The notes under the pieces are model-generated. The model saw only the letters and a program-made list of their open reading frames with translations, was not told the DNA's origin and searched no databases. From Nitzschia sp. pyKryTriq1 (lineage: Eukaryota; Bacillariophyta; Bacillariophyceae; Bacillariales; Bacillariaceae): 64,000 nucleotides of DNA. The DNA lies in NCBI GenBank assembly GCA_956465555.1, contig OY101122.1:135001-199000 (forward strand). The letters run 5' to 3'. This document shows, piece after piece, positions 42,907 through 52,247 of the stretch (position 1 is its first letter; the number at the start of each line of letters is the position of its first letter). Position numbers and translations under genes: made by a program.

Positions 42907-45426
42907 ATGAATATCCACTGCAGCATGATTCACATCAGAGATAACAATAATGAGCCATCCTCCTCCTTTTGTGCTACTGGCGGAGAGACGTCGATAGAAC
43001 GCTATCTCAAATTGCAAAGGGAAGAAGCAAGTCCAATGGAAAGATATAATAATGAATCCGCCGGCTCTATTCGAAGTTCCGTCACCCTTGGGTCCTCTAC
43101 TGTCTCCTCTCGCAAGTCACTCTCGAACCTTCTATCGATTCAAGAACAATCAGGACAGAGTAGTACTACAAGCAGCAAGAAGAACGACATGCATTGGGCG
43201 TCTCCTCGTACTAGTAATAATGCACCCAGAGTGGATTCGGTGCCGTTTAGCCCATTTTCTCAGGCCAGTCTTTCTTCCAGAGGAGAAGTTTCCAGTGTCT
43301 TCTCGACACAGCTTTCTACGGAACAACAGGCAAAGTTGAGAGAACTCCAAATGCCAGTGGGTGCTACCAGTGCTAGTAGTACTACTATTGCTCCAAAACT
43401 TTCTCCAGCTTCTTACAACGACACAAGAAGATCATCATCATCATCAAGGAATGATAACATCGCTCAATTCTTGTCCTCTTCACACTCATTGCCATGCGTC
43501 AAGCAGAACTCTCGACACATTCGAGAATTGCACCCGCTCTTGTCCCTGGCTCTAGGCGAGATAGATCTAGTGGGGTCGTCATCACTATTAGCCGACACGG
43601 CTCCTGCACTCCCGGAACGCACAACAACGCGATCGCTTCTGCCCTTTGGATACAAGGTCAAGTCTGCCAACGGTCTCTTGGATGGTCTTGTATCCCCCTC
43701 CTTGAAAAGAACCACTCAAAAGGAGAAGTATGAACCACGAAACAAGTCTTCCCCGTCCTTGTTAATGCTCAACTCGCGATGGAACACTTCTGGAAGTACT
43801 GAAGATCTAGCAAAACATCAATTGCAAGAAAAGAAGAACCACCGACAGCACCACAAGGAACATACTGCTCGGCGACTCGAAAATGCTCCCCTTTCCGATG
43901 ATCAACTGGCCGCCATGAAGGCGCTTCTCTTGGGTGACAACAAGAACGCTGGACCACCACGAATGTCTAGGAACTCCCGAACAACCACAAAGAATGATAA
44001 ACTGCGGGGAATGAATCGGTCGACCCCCGATCTTCGCCCATCTAGTACTTCTTCTTCAGCCTTGAACATTATGCTGGACACCAAAGGATCAAGGTGGGAA
44101 GCTACCACTCCCGACTTTGTCACTGATCGCAAGAAGCAGCTCTCACCCACAGCACCTCCCATCGGTGGTGGTGTTGGTGGTCGTCGAAACCACCGATCAG
44201 GAGGGCCCTTGCCGAAAAAGTTGGACCTCAGTCCCTCGTTGCAAGGAGGCGTCAAGGGCCGGGCTATGAACAACACGCGTCAGTGGGAAAGTGGTGCTCC
44301 TCCGCGGAGCCTGTCTCCCAAAAGTGATCTTTCTCTCTTGGTACTGCAAAAACAACAAGGCAATAGGGCGATGATGAGCCCAGGCTCTAGTGCTGGGCGA
44401 TGGCACGGGGGTGGAGCAGCTTCTTCTTGTTGCTCTCGTTGTTCGGGTCCTCCCGCGACTCCAGGAAGAAAGACCTCCATGCAGAGCCCCAAGAGTTGCC
44501 CAAGCCTACTACTACAAGATTTCAATAGCTTGAGAGCAGAAGAGAGCCCACCACCTTCAATACGAAGTCGACAAGGATATTCCCGTGGTAGCCTCAACAG
44601 CCTGGATTCCATCCTCTCTTCACCCGGAGCGGTAGCCTTGAATGCCCTGATGAAAGGACAAGATGACAAGAGTACTTCCGTCAAAATGATGCGCCAAGGA
44701 AAACAAGGAGGATCTCAAGCTACTACTACTAGTAGTAGCAGTTTGGGTCAACTTCGACGTTCAGGTCAATCACTTGCATCAATGTCTCGGAAAAATAATC
44801 ACGAGAGTGAGGAGGAGGATAGCCATCCAAGCCGTGGCCATAACAGTGATTGGGACAAGAAGCCATTACAGGGCGTGCTGCCTGGCTCGCCACCACTGAC
44901 CCACCATAAAACCAAGCCCAGCAGCAGCAGCAGCAGCAGCACCAAGAAGAAGAATATGTTTGATGATATCATCAATTGGAAACTTGACCGCGCAACCAAC
45001 ACCACGACCCGTTCAATTCATTTGTCCTCGTCGTCTTCTCGTGGGGCTTCTGGCAGCGCTGGTAGTATTTCAAGCAGAACGGTATTATCCAAGGCTGCCA
45101 TGATGTATTTCGAGGACGAGGATGAAGAAGAAGAAGTCGTCTCTCCGAATAACAACAAGAAGATGTCTATGCCTGTACTAGTGGTCACGCCGATGATGTT
45201 GAAAGCCCTACGATCACCAGGAATGAAGATGACCAGAACCAACAACAATCATCACCACCACTTGGAGGACCACGAGGATGACGACTTTATGCATCAATTG
45301 ATGGATGCTGCTCCTGCTGATGGCTCTTGTCGTCGTCCGCTGAAGAAATGTGATCTTCAACAAATGCTCCTCTCAGCGCGCAGGACCAAGTCTCAAAATG
45401 ACATCATGTTGGAGCAGGACTCGTAA
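42907..45426 (+). CDS. Disordered motif-family protein, paralog 3 of 4
   Basis: 839 residues from the ATG at 42907, the first in frame. Islands in order: a short N-terminal block (ETSIERYLKLQREEASPMER), SVFSTQLSTEQQAKLRELQ (about residue 129), LLPFGYKVKSANGLLDG, LENAPLSDDQLAAMKALLLG, NRSTPDLRPS, GSRWEATTPDF, DLSPSLQGGVKGR, SPGAVALNALMKGQDDKSTS then VKMMRQGKQGG, SLGQLRRSGQSLASM, and NMFDDIINWKLD. It ends LKKCDLQQMLLSARRTKSQN. Between the islands it is Ser, Asn, Arg and Pro rich. Spacing of islands differs from the other paralogs while order is kept, as expected for linear motifs in a disordered chain. Confidence 0.78.
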   Translation: MNIHCSMIHIRDNNNEPSSSFCATGGETSIERYLKLQREEASPMERYNNESAGSIRSSVTLGSSTVSSRKSLSNLLSIQEQSGQSSTTSSKKNDMHWASPRTSNNAPRVDSVPFSPFSQASLSSRGEVSSVFSTQLSTEQQAKLRELQMPVGATSASSTTIAPKLSPASYNDTRRSSSSSRNDNIAQFLSSSHSLPCVKQNSRHIRELHPLLSLALGEIDLVGSSSLLADTAPALPERTTTRSLLPFGYKVKSANGLLDGLVSPSLKRTTQKEKYEPRNKSSPSLLMLNSRWNTSGSTEDLAKHQLQEKKNHRQHHKEHTARRLENAPLSDDQLAAMKALLLGDNKNAGPPRMSRNSRTTTKNDKLRGMNRSTPDLRPSSTSSSALNIMLDTKGSRWEATTPDFVTDRKKQLSPTAPPIGGGVGGRRNHRSGGPLPKKLDLSPSLQGGVKGRAMNNTRQWESGAPPRSLSPKSDLSLLVLQKQQGNRAMMSPGSSAGRWHGGGAASSCCSRCSGPPATPGRKTSMQSPKSCPSLLLQDFNSLRAEESPPPSIRSRQGYSRGSLNSLDSILSSPGAVALNALMKGQDDKSTSVKMMRQGKQGGSQATTTSSSSLGQLRRSGQSLASMSRKNNHESEEEDSHPSRGHNSDWDKKPLQGVLPGSPPLTHHKTKPSSSSSSSTKKKNMFDDIINWKLDRATNTTTRSIHLSSSSSRGASGSAGSISSRTVLSKAAMMYFEDEDEEEEVVSPNNNKKMSMPVLVVTPMMLKALRSPGMKMTRTNNNHHHHLEDHEDDDFMHQLMDAAPADGSCRRPLKKCDLQQMLLSARRTKSQNDIMLEQDS

Positions 45427-46291
45427 CTAATAGTCTATTACGTAGTGGTCCTCTCTACTCTTTACTAGTAGAGTATTGCTGCTAGAGTAGTAGTGGTAGT
45501 AAACAAGAATGACGCATATTCCAGCAACAAAGGTGGAATAACTTTACGTCTCTGCGTCACTGCGCTCTACTACTGTACGGTAAGAGCTCTCTATTCTAAC
45601 GCGGTATCATCAGAGCTCGTACAGGTACAATTACTGTATGTACACACTCGTACCAGCATGTCTACAGTATACCGGTAGCGGGACGTATTCATCCTTCCGC
45701 CGCCGGGAGGGGCTTCTCTTTCGGCGGGTAGTCTTTTGATGGAAACCTGTTGGTCCTTAAAGACGTCAGAACGGCGAACCGTGATCTTTAAACTGCGTTG
45801 CATCCCGGCCGAGAACAAGAACTTCAACTTCCTACATGCAGGAAAAGAAATGGCAATTATCATGACAGTCTCTCATACCTCCAGGTAGGAGAGTTCTCCA
45901 TAGCACTTAAATCGAAAGAAGGTGCTCTCGGGTTCGCAGGTTGACGCAATTCAATAATTAAGCCATCCTTCAACAAGGACACATAGAGCATGTAACTTAT
46001 CCGAAGACTAATAGATTTAATGTATAGATATCGAACTTCTTTTTGTATTTTTTATTCGTGCATGCATGTGTTATCTGGTATGGCCGGGGAATGGAGAAGC
46101 TACTAGTGTACGTATACCGCAGTAGCTGACCCGATAGTATATGGGAGTGCAAAACCATAGCATCGCCCTTTTTTCCTTATGCAAAAGCGCGCAGCATCAG
46201 CAAAAGGTGCAATAAGGTTCCTCCATACACCATTGGACGTATCGCAAAACAACAACAACACATCAGCAATAATATAACGACAAGAACAACA
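45427..46291. other. Intergenic between paralogs 3 and 4
   Basis: Contains a possible small minus-strand gene (45591-45991), described separately, and a TACCGGTA palindrome (45670-45677) inside its 3' part. Confidence 0.4.
45591..45991 (-). CDS. Possible small two-exon gene (hypothetical)
   Basis: Two open segments join in frame. The first runs 45991-45879 from an ATG (MLYVSLLKDGLIIELRQPAN, ending SAMENSPTW). The second runs 45831-45591 (RKLKFLFSAGMQRSLKITVR then RSDVFKDQQVSIKRLPAERE). The donor is AG|GTATGAG and the acceptor is CATGTAG, giving about 117 residues. The implied 47-bp intron is short for this window. I recognise no family, and the C-terminal 30 residues look random. It may be a gene fragment. 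Confidence 0.27.
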
Positions 46292-49200
46292 ATGGTTTCA
46301 ACGTTTATGATGAGCAACAACCAAGAGGGAACCCTCGACAGGACATCAAGAAATACTAGCAATAAAAATACGAAGTCCTCCTCCTCCTCCTCCTCCTTGA
46401 GTGAATTCTTGGAAACTCATGATGTAAAGGAGAAGCCGGACGAGCGCAATATTATCATCAGGGATGATGGTGCCGGCGGCGGTCCCAGCAACAATAAGAG
46501 CAATCACAACAAAACTTCATCATCATCATGGGGAATGCTTCTCTCGCCATCCACAAAATCATGCTGTTCCGGTGACGGGGGGGGGGATAATAATGATGAT
46601 GATGATGATGATGGAGATCATGATAGTACTAGTAGTAGCACATCCTCGCGAGACGCGAAAAACCCAACACGGGGACCCTTATTATTATCGCCGTTGGCGG
46701 AAGAGTGGGGATCGGTGCGACAACAAGGCACAACCACCAGCACGATGTATGCGCCCAAAAGTCCCTGTTCGATGAAAAGTGGTGGTGGTGGGGCCACTAG
46801 TTTCAAGCTACCTATTAATATTATTCCTACCTTTTTGACATCAGCGAGTCAACTTCCAGCAGTAGCAGAAGGAGGACGAGGATCATCGCAACCCAAAATG
46901 GAAGAAGAACATCGGGGCCGCACCAAGAATCTTACTACTACGACTACCACTACCACTTTGCCAGGAAGTGCTGATTCAGCTGGAAATGCCTTGTTTGCCA
47001 AGATGATGCTGGCAAAGAGGTATACTCTTGGTGGTGGTGGGGCAGCAGGAGGCTATGGCAGCAACATCACCAAAAGAGCGACACCAGCACAGCATCAAAC
47101 AACAACAAGAACAACACGAACGACGAATTCCCATGAGGGTCTTTTGAATCTCGTTGCCGTTCGAGGAGAGGACGGTGGTACTACTAGTAATACCATCATC
47201 ATGATGAGGAGGGGGCTTCTTCTTGACGACCCATCATCGAACCATACTAGTGGAAGCAACACTTCTTCATGGAGGAGTGATAATGCTTCTTGGAGGAGTC
47301 AGGCGCATTCTTGTTCAGGAAACAACAACAACAACAACAACAACAACAGCAGCAGCAGCTTTGGTACTATTGCGAGTGTGTTCACGAGAAAGCTTGCTCC
47401 AGAACAAGAAGCAAAGCTCAAAGAGCTTCAAGAGCTCACCATTCGAGCGAGCAGCGGCCACTCACCACGCAACAAAGACACAGCACTACCATCACCCGAT
47501 ATGAAGAAGGTTATTCTTCGTCATGATGCAACATCGCCTTTTTCTTCTCGCTCGGTACCATCAGGAGCAGCCACCACATCACCATCTTCTTTTTCTGTCG
47601 TTAAAAATCCAACAATGACGATGGCAAGGAAATCTATTTCGCCATGTCGGGGAGGAGGAGGACAACGACGAACGGTAGGCAGTCTACCGCTTCGGTACAA
47701 AACCAAGTCTGCGGATGGCCTTTTCGAAATGTCACGAGGACCTCTTCTTGGAGGAGCAGTATTAAGAACAGGAGGAGGTTCTTCTTCTCTCACCGGCACC
47801 GAGCAATGGAACTCGTCCAGAAGTCAGGAAGATCTGGTCAAGAAAGTACACGATAATAAGGAAATACAAGCAAGCCGACGCAACAGCAAGAAGAAAGCGA
47901 CAAGCACTTCTTCTATGTCCGTGAGGCGTCTAGAGGATGCGCCTATTGAAGCAGAACAACTTGCTGCTATGAAAGCGCTGCTCACAGGTGATACGACGAC
48001 TCCTCATCGTACTGGTGGTGTTCCTACTATTTCTACTACTCATAAAAGTAGGAGGAGCAGCTCCAAGCCCACGAGTCCGCAAAAAAATAGTGGTGGTAAT
48101 TGTGATGAGATAAAGGAGGTTCGCAGGAATCGATCGACAACGGATTTGCTGTCGTCCGCTCATCGATGGGAGGCGACTACTTCTGACCGCGCCCTTCAAA
48201 ATCGGAAGAAACTATCCACGTCAGCCAACAATAACACCACCAGCAGCAAGATGCTGATGGATCTCACCCCCTTGTTACAAGGAGCCATCCGAACGCATGA
48301 TCTGAATTTTAGGAGCTCCTCCAAGCCCATGATGAGTTCGCAAATTAGTGGTGGTGGCGGTGATGAGATCAAGGAGGAGGTTCGCAGGAACCGATCGACT
48401 CCCGATTTACTGTCCAGTTCCCGAGTGGCTCGATGGGAGGCCACTACTCCTGACCGTGCTATTCAAGGTCGGAAGAAACTATCCGCCTCCAAGGATCCCA
48501 CTACCAACACCTACAACAAGATGATGATGGATCTCACTCCTTTGTTGCAAGGAGGCATCAAAACGCATGATTTGAATGCTTCGCGATGGACGACTAGTTA
48601 TGCACTCGAAGACCCGATGAAAAGTCGCAACTTGACTAGAAGCACTAGTTCGGATAGATGGAATGTCGACGCTTCCCATCGCTCTTGTCCTTCCGTGACT
48701 CGTGGTCTGGGGGAACCATTTCCGAGAAACCAAGGAGGAGAAGACAACAGCGATTCTGCTCGAGAAACCAGGAGTTGCGAGGGAGGTCTAGGGGAGTACT
48801 TGAAGAAAAAGGTGGCAGGGGGACCTGGGCCGTTCCTTCGTGCAAATCTTCCGTCGGGCAGCGTGTACAGCAAACACAGCGTCACCAGTCGAAATACAAC
48901 GACATCTTCGAGTGAATGGATCTCCTCATCTCCCGAGGCGTTGGCCATCAGTGCACTCATGAAGAATCAAACTGGAAAGATGACGTCGGTCAAAATGTTA
49001 TCCCGAGGGGTAGGTGGATCCCGAGAACGACTGTCGGAAAGCTTGGGGACGCTTCGACGTTCACGCGAGAATCTCACGAGTGTGGCTTCTGTGGAAAAAG
49101 CAGTCCCGTTCCAGGCCGACCAAGATGTTAGCCTTCGGAATAGTACTTGGGGAGAGCAAAAACACCCAGCACCAAGGAACATGTTTGATATCATCATCAA

Positions 49201-49522
49201 TCCCAGAAGTGGTAGTGACGATGATAATGCAGATACGCTCACTCCTCGTTCTCCCGCTTCGTGCGGAAGCAGAAATTCAGCATTCCGACAAGCGATTTTG
49301 AGGGCTGGCAGCACGGCGCGTGCTGCAGTAGACGAAGAGGAGGAGCTCTCATTGGCAGATAGTGATGAGGAATCGTCTTCGTGTAGCTCGGAAGAATCTC
49401 CTTATTGCAGTGACGAGGAATCCGAATTGGTCTCGGATGATGAGGAAGAGGAAAATCAAGATGGGAGGGAGGACGACGACGACGAGGAACCAGCATCTAT
49501 ATCCGGAGATGAAGAAGAGTAG
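46292..49522 (+). CDS. Disordered motif-family protein, paralog 4 of 4
   Basis: 1,076 residues in one exon with an ATG at 46292. The N-terminal third is Ser/Asn/Gly/Asp low complexity. Islands: SVFTRKLAPEQEAKLKELQE (about residue 361), SLPLRYKTKSADGLFE, RLEDAPIEAEQLAAMKALLT, two successive copies of a ~95-residue unit (EVRRNRSTxDLLSS...RWEATTxDRA...DLTPLLQGxIxTHDLN), SPEALAISALMKNQTGKMTS then VKMLSRG, SLGTLRRSRENLTSV, and NMFDIIINPRSG. The C-terminal ~50 residues are strongly acidic with Ser/Glu/Asp clusters, unlike the other paralogs. No membrane or secretion signal is seen. Function unknown. Confidence 0.78.
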   Translation: MVSTFMMSNNQEGTLDRTSRNTSNKNTKSSSSSSSLSEFLETHDVKEKPDERNIIIRDDGAGGGPSNNKSNHNKTSSSSWGMLLSPSTKSCCSGDGGGDNNDDDDDDGDHDSTSSSTSSRDAKNPTRGPLLLSPLAEEWGSVRQQGTTTSTMYAPKSPCSMKSGGGGATSFKLPINIIPTFLTSASQLPAVAEGGRGSSQPKMEEEHRGRTKNLTTTTTTTTLPGSADSAGNALFAKMMLAKRYTLGGGGAAGGYGSNITKRATPAQHQTTTRTTRTTNSHEGLLNLVAVRGEDGGTTSNTIIMMRRGLLLDDPSSNHTSGSNTSSWRSDNASWRSQAHSCSGNNNNNNNNNSSSSFGTIASVFTRKLAPEQEAKLKELQELTIRASSGHSPRNKDTALPSPDMKKVILRHDATSPFSSRSVPSGAATTSPSSFSVVKNPTMTMARKSISPCRGGGGQRRTVGSLPLRYKTKSADGLFEMSRGPLLGGAVLRTGGGSSSLTGTEQWNSSRSQEDLVKKVHDNKEIQASRRNSKKKATSTSSMSVRRLEDAPIEAEQLAAMKALLTGDTTTPHRTGGVPTISTTHKSRRSSSKPTSPQKNSGGNCDEIKEVRRNRSTTDLLSSAHRWEATTSDRALQNRKKLSTSANNNTTSSKMLMDLTPLLQGAIRTHDLNFRSSSKPMMSSQISGGGGDEIKEEVRRNRSTPDLLSSSRVARWEATTPDRAIQGRKKLSASKDPTTNTYNKMMMDLTPLLQGGIKTHDLNASRWTTSYALEDPMKSRNLTRSTSSDRWNVDASHRSCPSVTRGLGEPFPRNQGGEDNSDSARETRSCEGGLGEYLKKKVAGGPGPFLRANLPSGSVYSKHSVTSRNTTTSSSEWISSSPEALAISALMKNQTGKMTSVKMLSRGVGGSRERLSESLGTLRRSRENLTSVASVEKAVPFQADQDVSLRNSTWGEQKHPAPRNMFDIIINPRSGSDDDNADTLTPRSPASCGSRNSAFRQAILRAGSTARAAVDEEEELSLADSDEESSSCSSEESPYCSDEESELVSDDEEEENQDGREDDDDEEPASISGDEEE

Positions 49523-49891
49523 TACCTTAAAGTGTGGTGTTGCTCTACTAGTAGTTGAGACGAAGAGCTTTCCATGCATTTTCATGGGAAGACTCGCTTA
49601 CTCAAGCCAAGAGGAGCGTATCATCTACTGATTCATAGAGTTGAAAGTTGTAGCTATTCAATATGGATTTACAGATCAAGAAATTATGAAATAGTATGTA
49701 GTAACGCCGGTTGTTGGGTGCGGTCGAATGAGCTCAGTCTAGCGAAATTTCCCCAATGAAAGATAATTTGTTTTGGTGGAGCCATTCGGAGCAAACAAGT
49801 TGCTGCATTAGTTTCCCGACGGCGGAAGGATTGTAGAAACAGTAGTATTGTAGACGCTTGTCTAGAGACGCATCATCATCATGATTTGCTG
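49523..49891. other. Convergent intergenic region
   Basis: 369 bp between the 3' end of paralog 4 and a convergent minus-strand gene. Nothing notable seen. Confidence 0.4.
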
Positions 49892-50734
49892 CTAGCCACC
49901 CTCGAGTGGTTCGGGAATTTCCCCTAGTCCAAGCAAATCCATGATTGAGGTTGGACTCTTCCCGTTGTTCGAGGCGACAAACAAGTCGGATCCCTTGCTG
50001 CTGAGCGGTTCAATACTTCGGCAGCTGTCTTGCCAGCAGGAAGAGGCGGCTTCTGCAAGTGCATCTCCTTGGTCCTGGTCGTTATCGGCTTCTTCAACCT
50101 CGTAGAGATGTGAGAGCGCATCTTCTTTTTGTAATGTTTTTGTTTGCGTTTCAGAGGAACTGGTCGGTGCATCATCCTTTCCACCACCAGATTCTTGTTG
50201 ATGCTGTTCGTCTTGTAGTAATATGCAGCGAGATGCCAATGTAGTAGCAGCAGACGACTCTCGAGAGTAATGAATGCTTTGTGAAACGTCCAATGTGGAC
50301 GCAACACCTGCCATATTATGATATGGTCTTTCAAAGTTGTCCAATATAAGCGTGACATCCTCCTTTGGGTTCCCTACACCTTTCTCGTCGAACAAATCGA
50401 ACAGGAAAGAGCACAGAAGGCTTGTTGGTGTTAGGGAATCCTCCATGCTACTGGCGGAAATAGTGGATACACTCGAATTCGTCCGGGGACGAGATGAAAT
50501 CTTGCTGGCTCGAAAGCGGCTGCTTGTTCTTGGTGGATACCTGTCGTCCGAGCAGCGTTCCAGTAATTGTTCGATGGGACTCCCCAGCAATTCTTGAAGA
50601 AAAGGCGGAGGCGGCGGTCGAGGAGGATAAATATTCGATATCCGCATCCTTCTGGATGTTTCATCTTTCATTGGAACTCCAGTTTCTGACAATAGCGATG
50701 AGCTTCTTTCATCACGATTGTGAGCCCCCGACAT
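49892..50734 (-). CDS. Hypothetical Ser/Pro-rich protein
   Basis: 280 residues from the first in-frame ATG at 50734. It has a polyproline stretch followed by an amphipathic segment (PPPPPFLQELLGSPIEQLLE), a basic Ser/Arg region, a hydrophobic helix-like stretch (PTSLLCSFLFDLFDEKGVGN), and a C-terminal SIMDLLGLGEIPEPLEGG. It lies tail-to-tail with paralog 4 but lacks that family's islands. I recognise no domain. The open frame and non-repetitive segments support a real gene; function unknown. Confidence 0.6.
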   Translation of the reverse strand: MSGAHNRDERSSSLLSETGVPMKDETSRRMRISNIYPPRPPPPPFLQELLGSPIEQLLERCSDDRYPPRTSSRFRASKISSRPRTNSSVSTISASSMEDSLTPTSLLCSFLFDLFDEKGVGNPKEDVTLILDNFERPYHNMAGVASTLDVSQSIHYSRESSAATTLASRCILLQDEQHQQESGGGKDDAPTSSSETQTKTLQKEDALSHLYEVEEADNDQDQGDALAEAASSCWQDSCRSIEPLSSKGSDLFVASNNGKSPTSIMDLLGLGEIPEPLEGG

Positions 50735-51620
50735 GCTGTTCTTGTGCGACCCCAGCACGCAACAACAACAACAACAGCGATGACAACACTTGGGTTGTCG
50801 ATGCGCTTTCGCTTGAAACTGAGTTTGCCGACACTTATTTTATACCCGCCCTATCTCTTTTCCATCTCCATTTTTTGATCTGTTGATAATGCTTTGGCAA
50901 AGTTCAATGTTTCTTCCGGCAGTAGAAGATCTTGTGAACCTTCAAACGTGTAGGTACATGAAAGGGAAAGCCAAATTTGGCGAACAAATCAGTCGTTGGC
51001 AGGCGGGCTCGACAAAAAAGCGAAACAATTCGCATCCCGCGAAGGTCATAGGCATAATTATTTTGGAAAAACGGACGTTTGAAATTAAAATAGCTTCTGG
51101 CGGGCGTACCAACGGAGTTCAAGGGCATCGAAATATTTAACCCCATAGTAGAATCGTAGACGCACGAGAGATTGATTGTTTTCACTACGAGTACTTAAAT
51201 GCAAACCTGTTTCGCTCTGACGACAGGGCTTTAATGGGAGGTCTCGGTAGGCAATAATGTATCGATTAATTGAATCTGTTCAATTGAATTTTAAGTTGAA
51301 GTAATCGTTCTCAAACGTACCGGTAATTATGGATCAGGAAGGCGGAGGTGAGAAAACCGCTCTACCGTGTAAGAACTACTGTACCGGTACATAGCTCTGG
51401 TATCATCATGCATAAGCACTACCTGGTATTCGGTAGACAGGTACCGGTAGTACAATTACGGCGGTACACTACTGTATTTTGTTCAGCTAAAAACGCGACG
51501 TCGCTTGATATTGCGAGCCTTGCGCCTATCAAATAATGCGCAAAGGACAAAAGTACCGGTAGGGATCGAGTCAAGCGCAACTATCTTGCATTCTCAACAT
51601 GCATTATCATTATACCGACC
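50735..51620. other. Divergent intergenic region
   Basis: About 0.9 kb. It holds four TACCGGTA palindromes within 240 bp (51318, 51382, 51442, 51554), the densest cluster in the window, ending 60 bp before the ATG of the next gene. Confidence 0.5.
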
Positions 51621-52247
51621 ATGCAGTTTAATACCGACTTTGATCGTAAATCATCATATTCAATGGATCAGACAGGCGGAGGCGCCTCCATTGGCAATTC
51701 CTCGAGCACCACCAATGAGTTCGAACCTGATCCGATTTCCCAACAGTGGGCTGGCATACATGTCGTCAGCACGATCGACCGACTCCCGTCATCTTTGATC
51801 CACAACTCGGACGATTATCTCGTCCTGCTATCGCAACTATCACAAACGGCTTCTTCAAATCCCTTCCAAGGGTACACGACTCCGTCGGCAGCAGCAGTAC
51901 GAGGGCAACCATTCTCGCAAGGCGTTGGTGATGACACCTTCTCAATGGATCTCGAGCCCGCACCGATTCTGGACAGAAGCGATAACACGTCCATGGACCA
52001 GTCATTAACCCGAGCGTCAGGAACGCCTCCGATTTCAAACCGACTACTACCGCACTCCCATCATCCGTCCTTCCTTGGTGGCTTGGGCCAGGAAGACCAG
52101 CTTTTGTCCTCTTCCTCGCAGCAACAATCCTATTCGGCTCAACTAAAATATCGGTCCGCAGCAGCATCCAGCAGGACGACTTTCAACCCTTCCAACAGTT
52201 TGTCTTCAGCAAATTACAATGATTTTGATTTGACGGATGGTTTTTAG
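51621..52247 (+). CDS. Hypothetical Ser/Gln-rich protein with acidic-aromatic C-terminus
   Basis: 208 residues, one exon, ATG at 51621. Largely polar (Ser, Gln, Asp, Pro), with a more ordered-looking segment ISQQWAGIHVVSTIDRLPSS and IHNSDDYLVLLSQLSQTASS, and a C-terminus ending NYNDFDLTDGF. Such a tail could be an activation-type or docking motif, but this is a guess. There is no signal peptide, helix or known domain. It is preceded by a dense cluster of TACCGGTA palindromes. Confidence 0.55.
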   Translation: MQFNTDFDRKSSYSMDQTGGGASIGNSSSTTNEFEPDPISQQWAGIHVVSTIDRLPSSLIHNSDDYLVLLSQLSQTASSNPFQGYTTPSAAAVRGQPFSQGVGDDTFSMDLEPAPILDRSDNTSMDQSLTRASGTPPISNRLLPHSHHPSFLGGLGQEDQLLSSSSQQQSYSAQLKYRSAAASSRTTFNPSNSLSSANYNDFDLTDGF

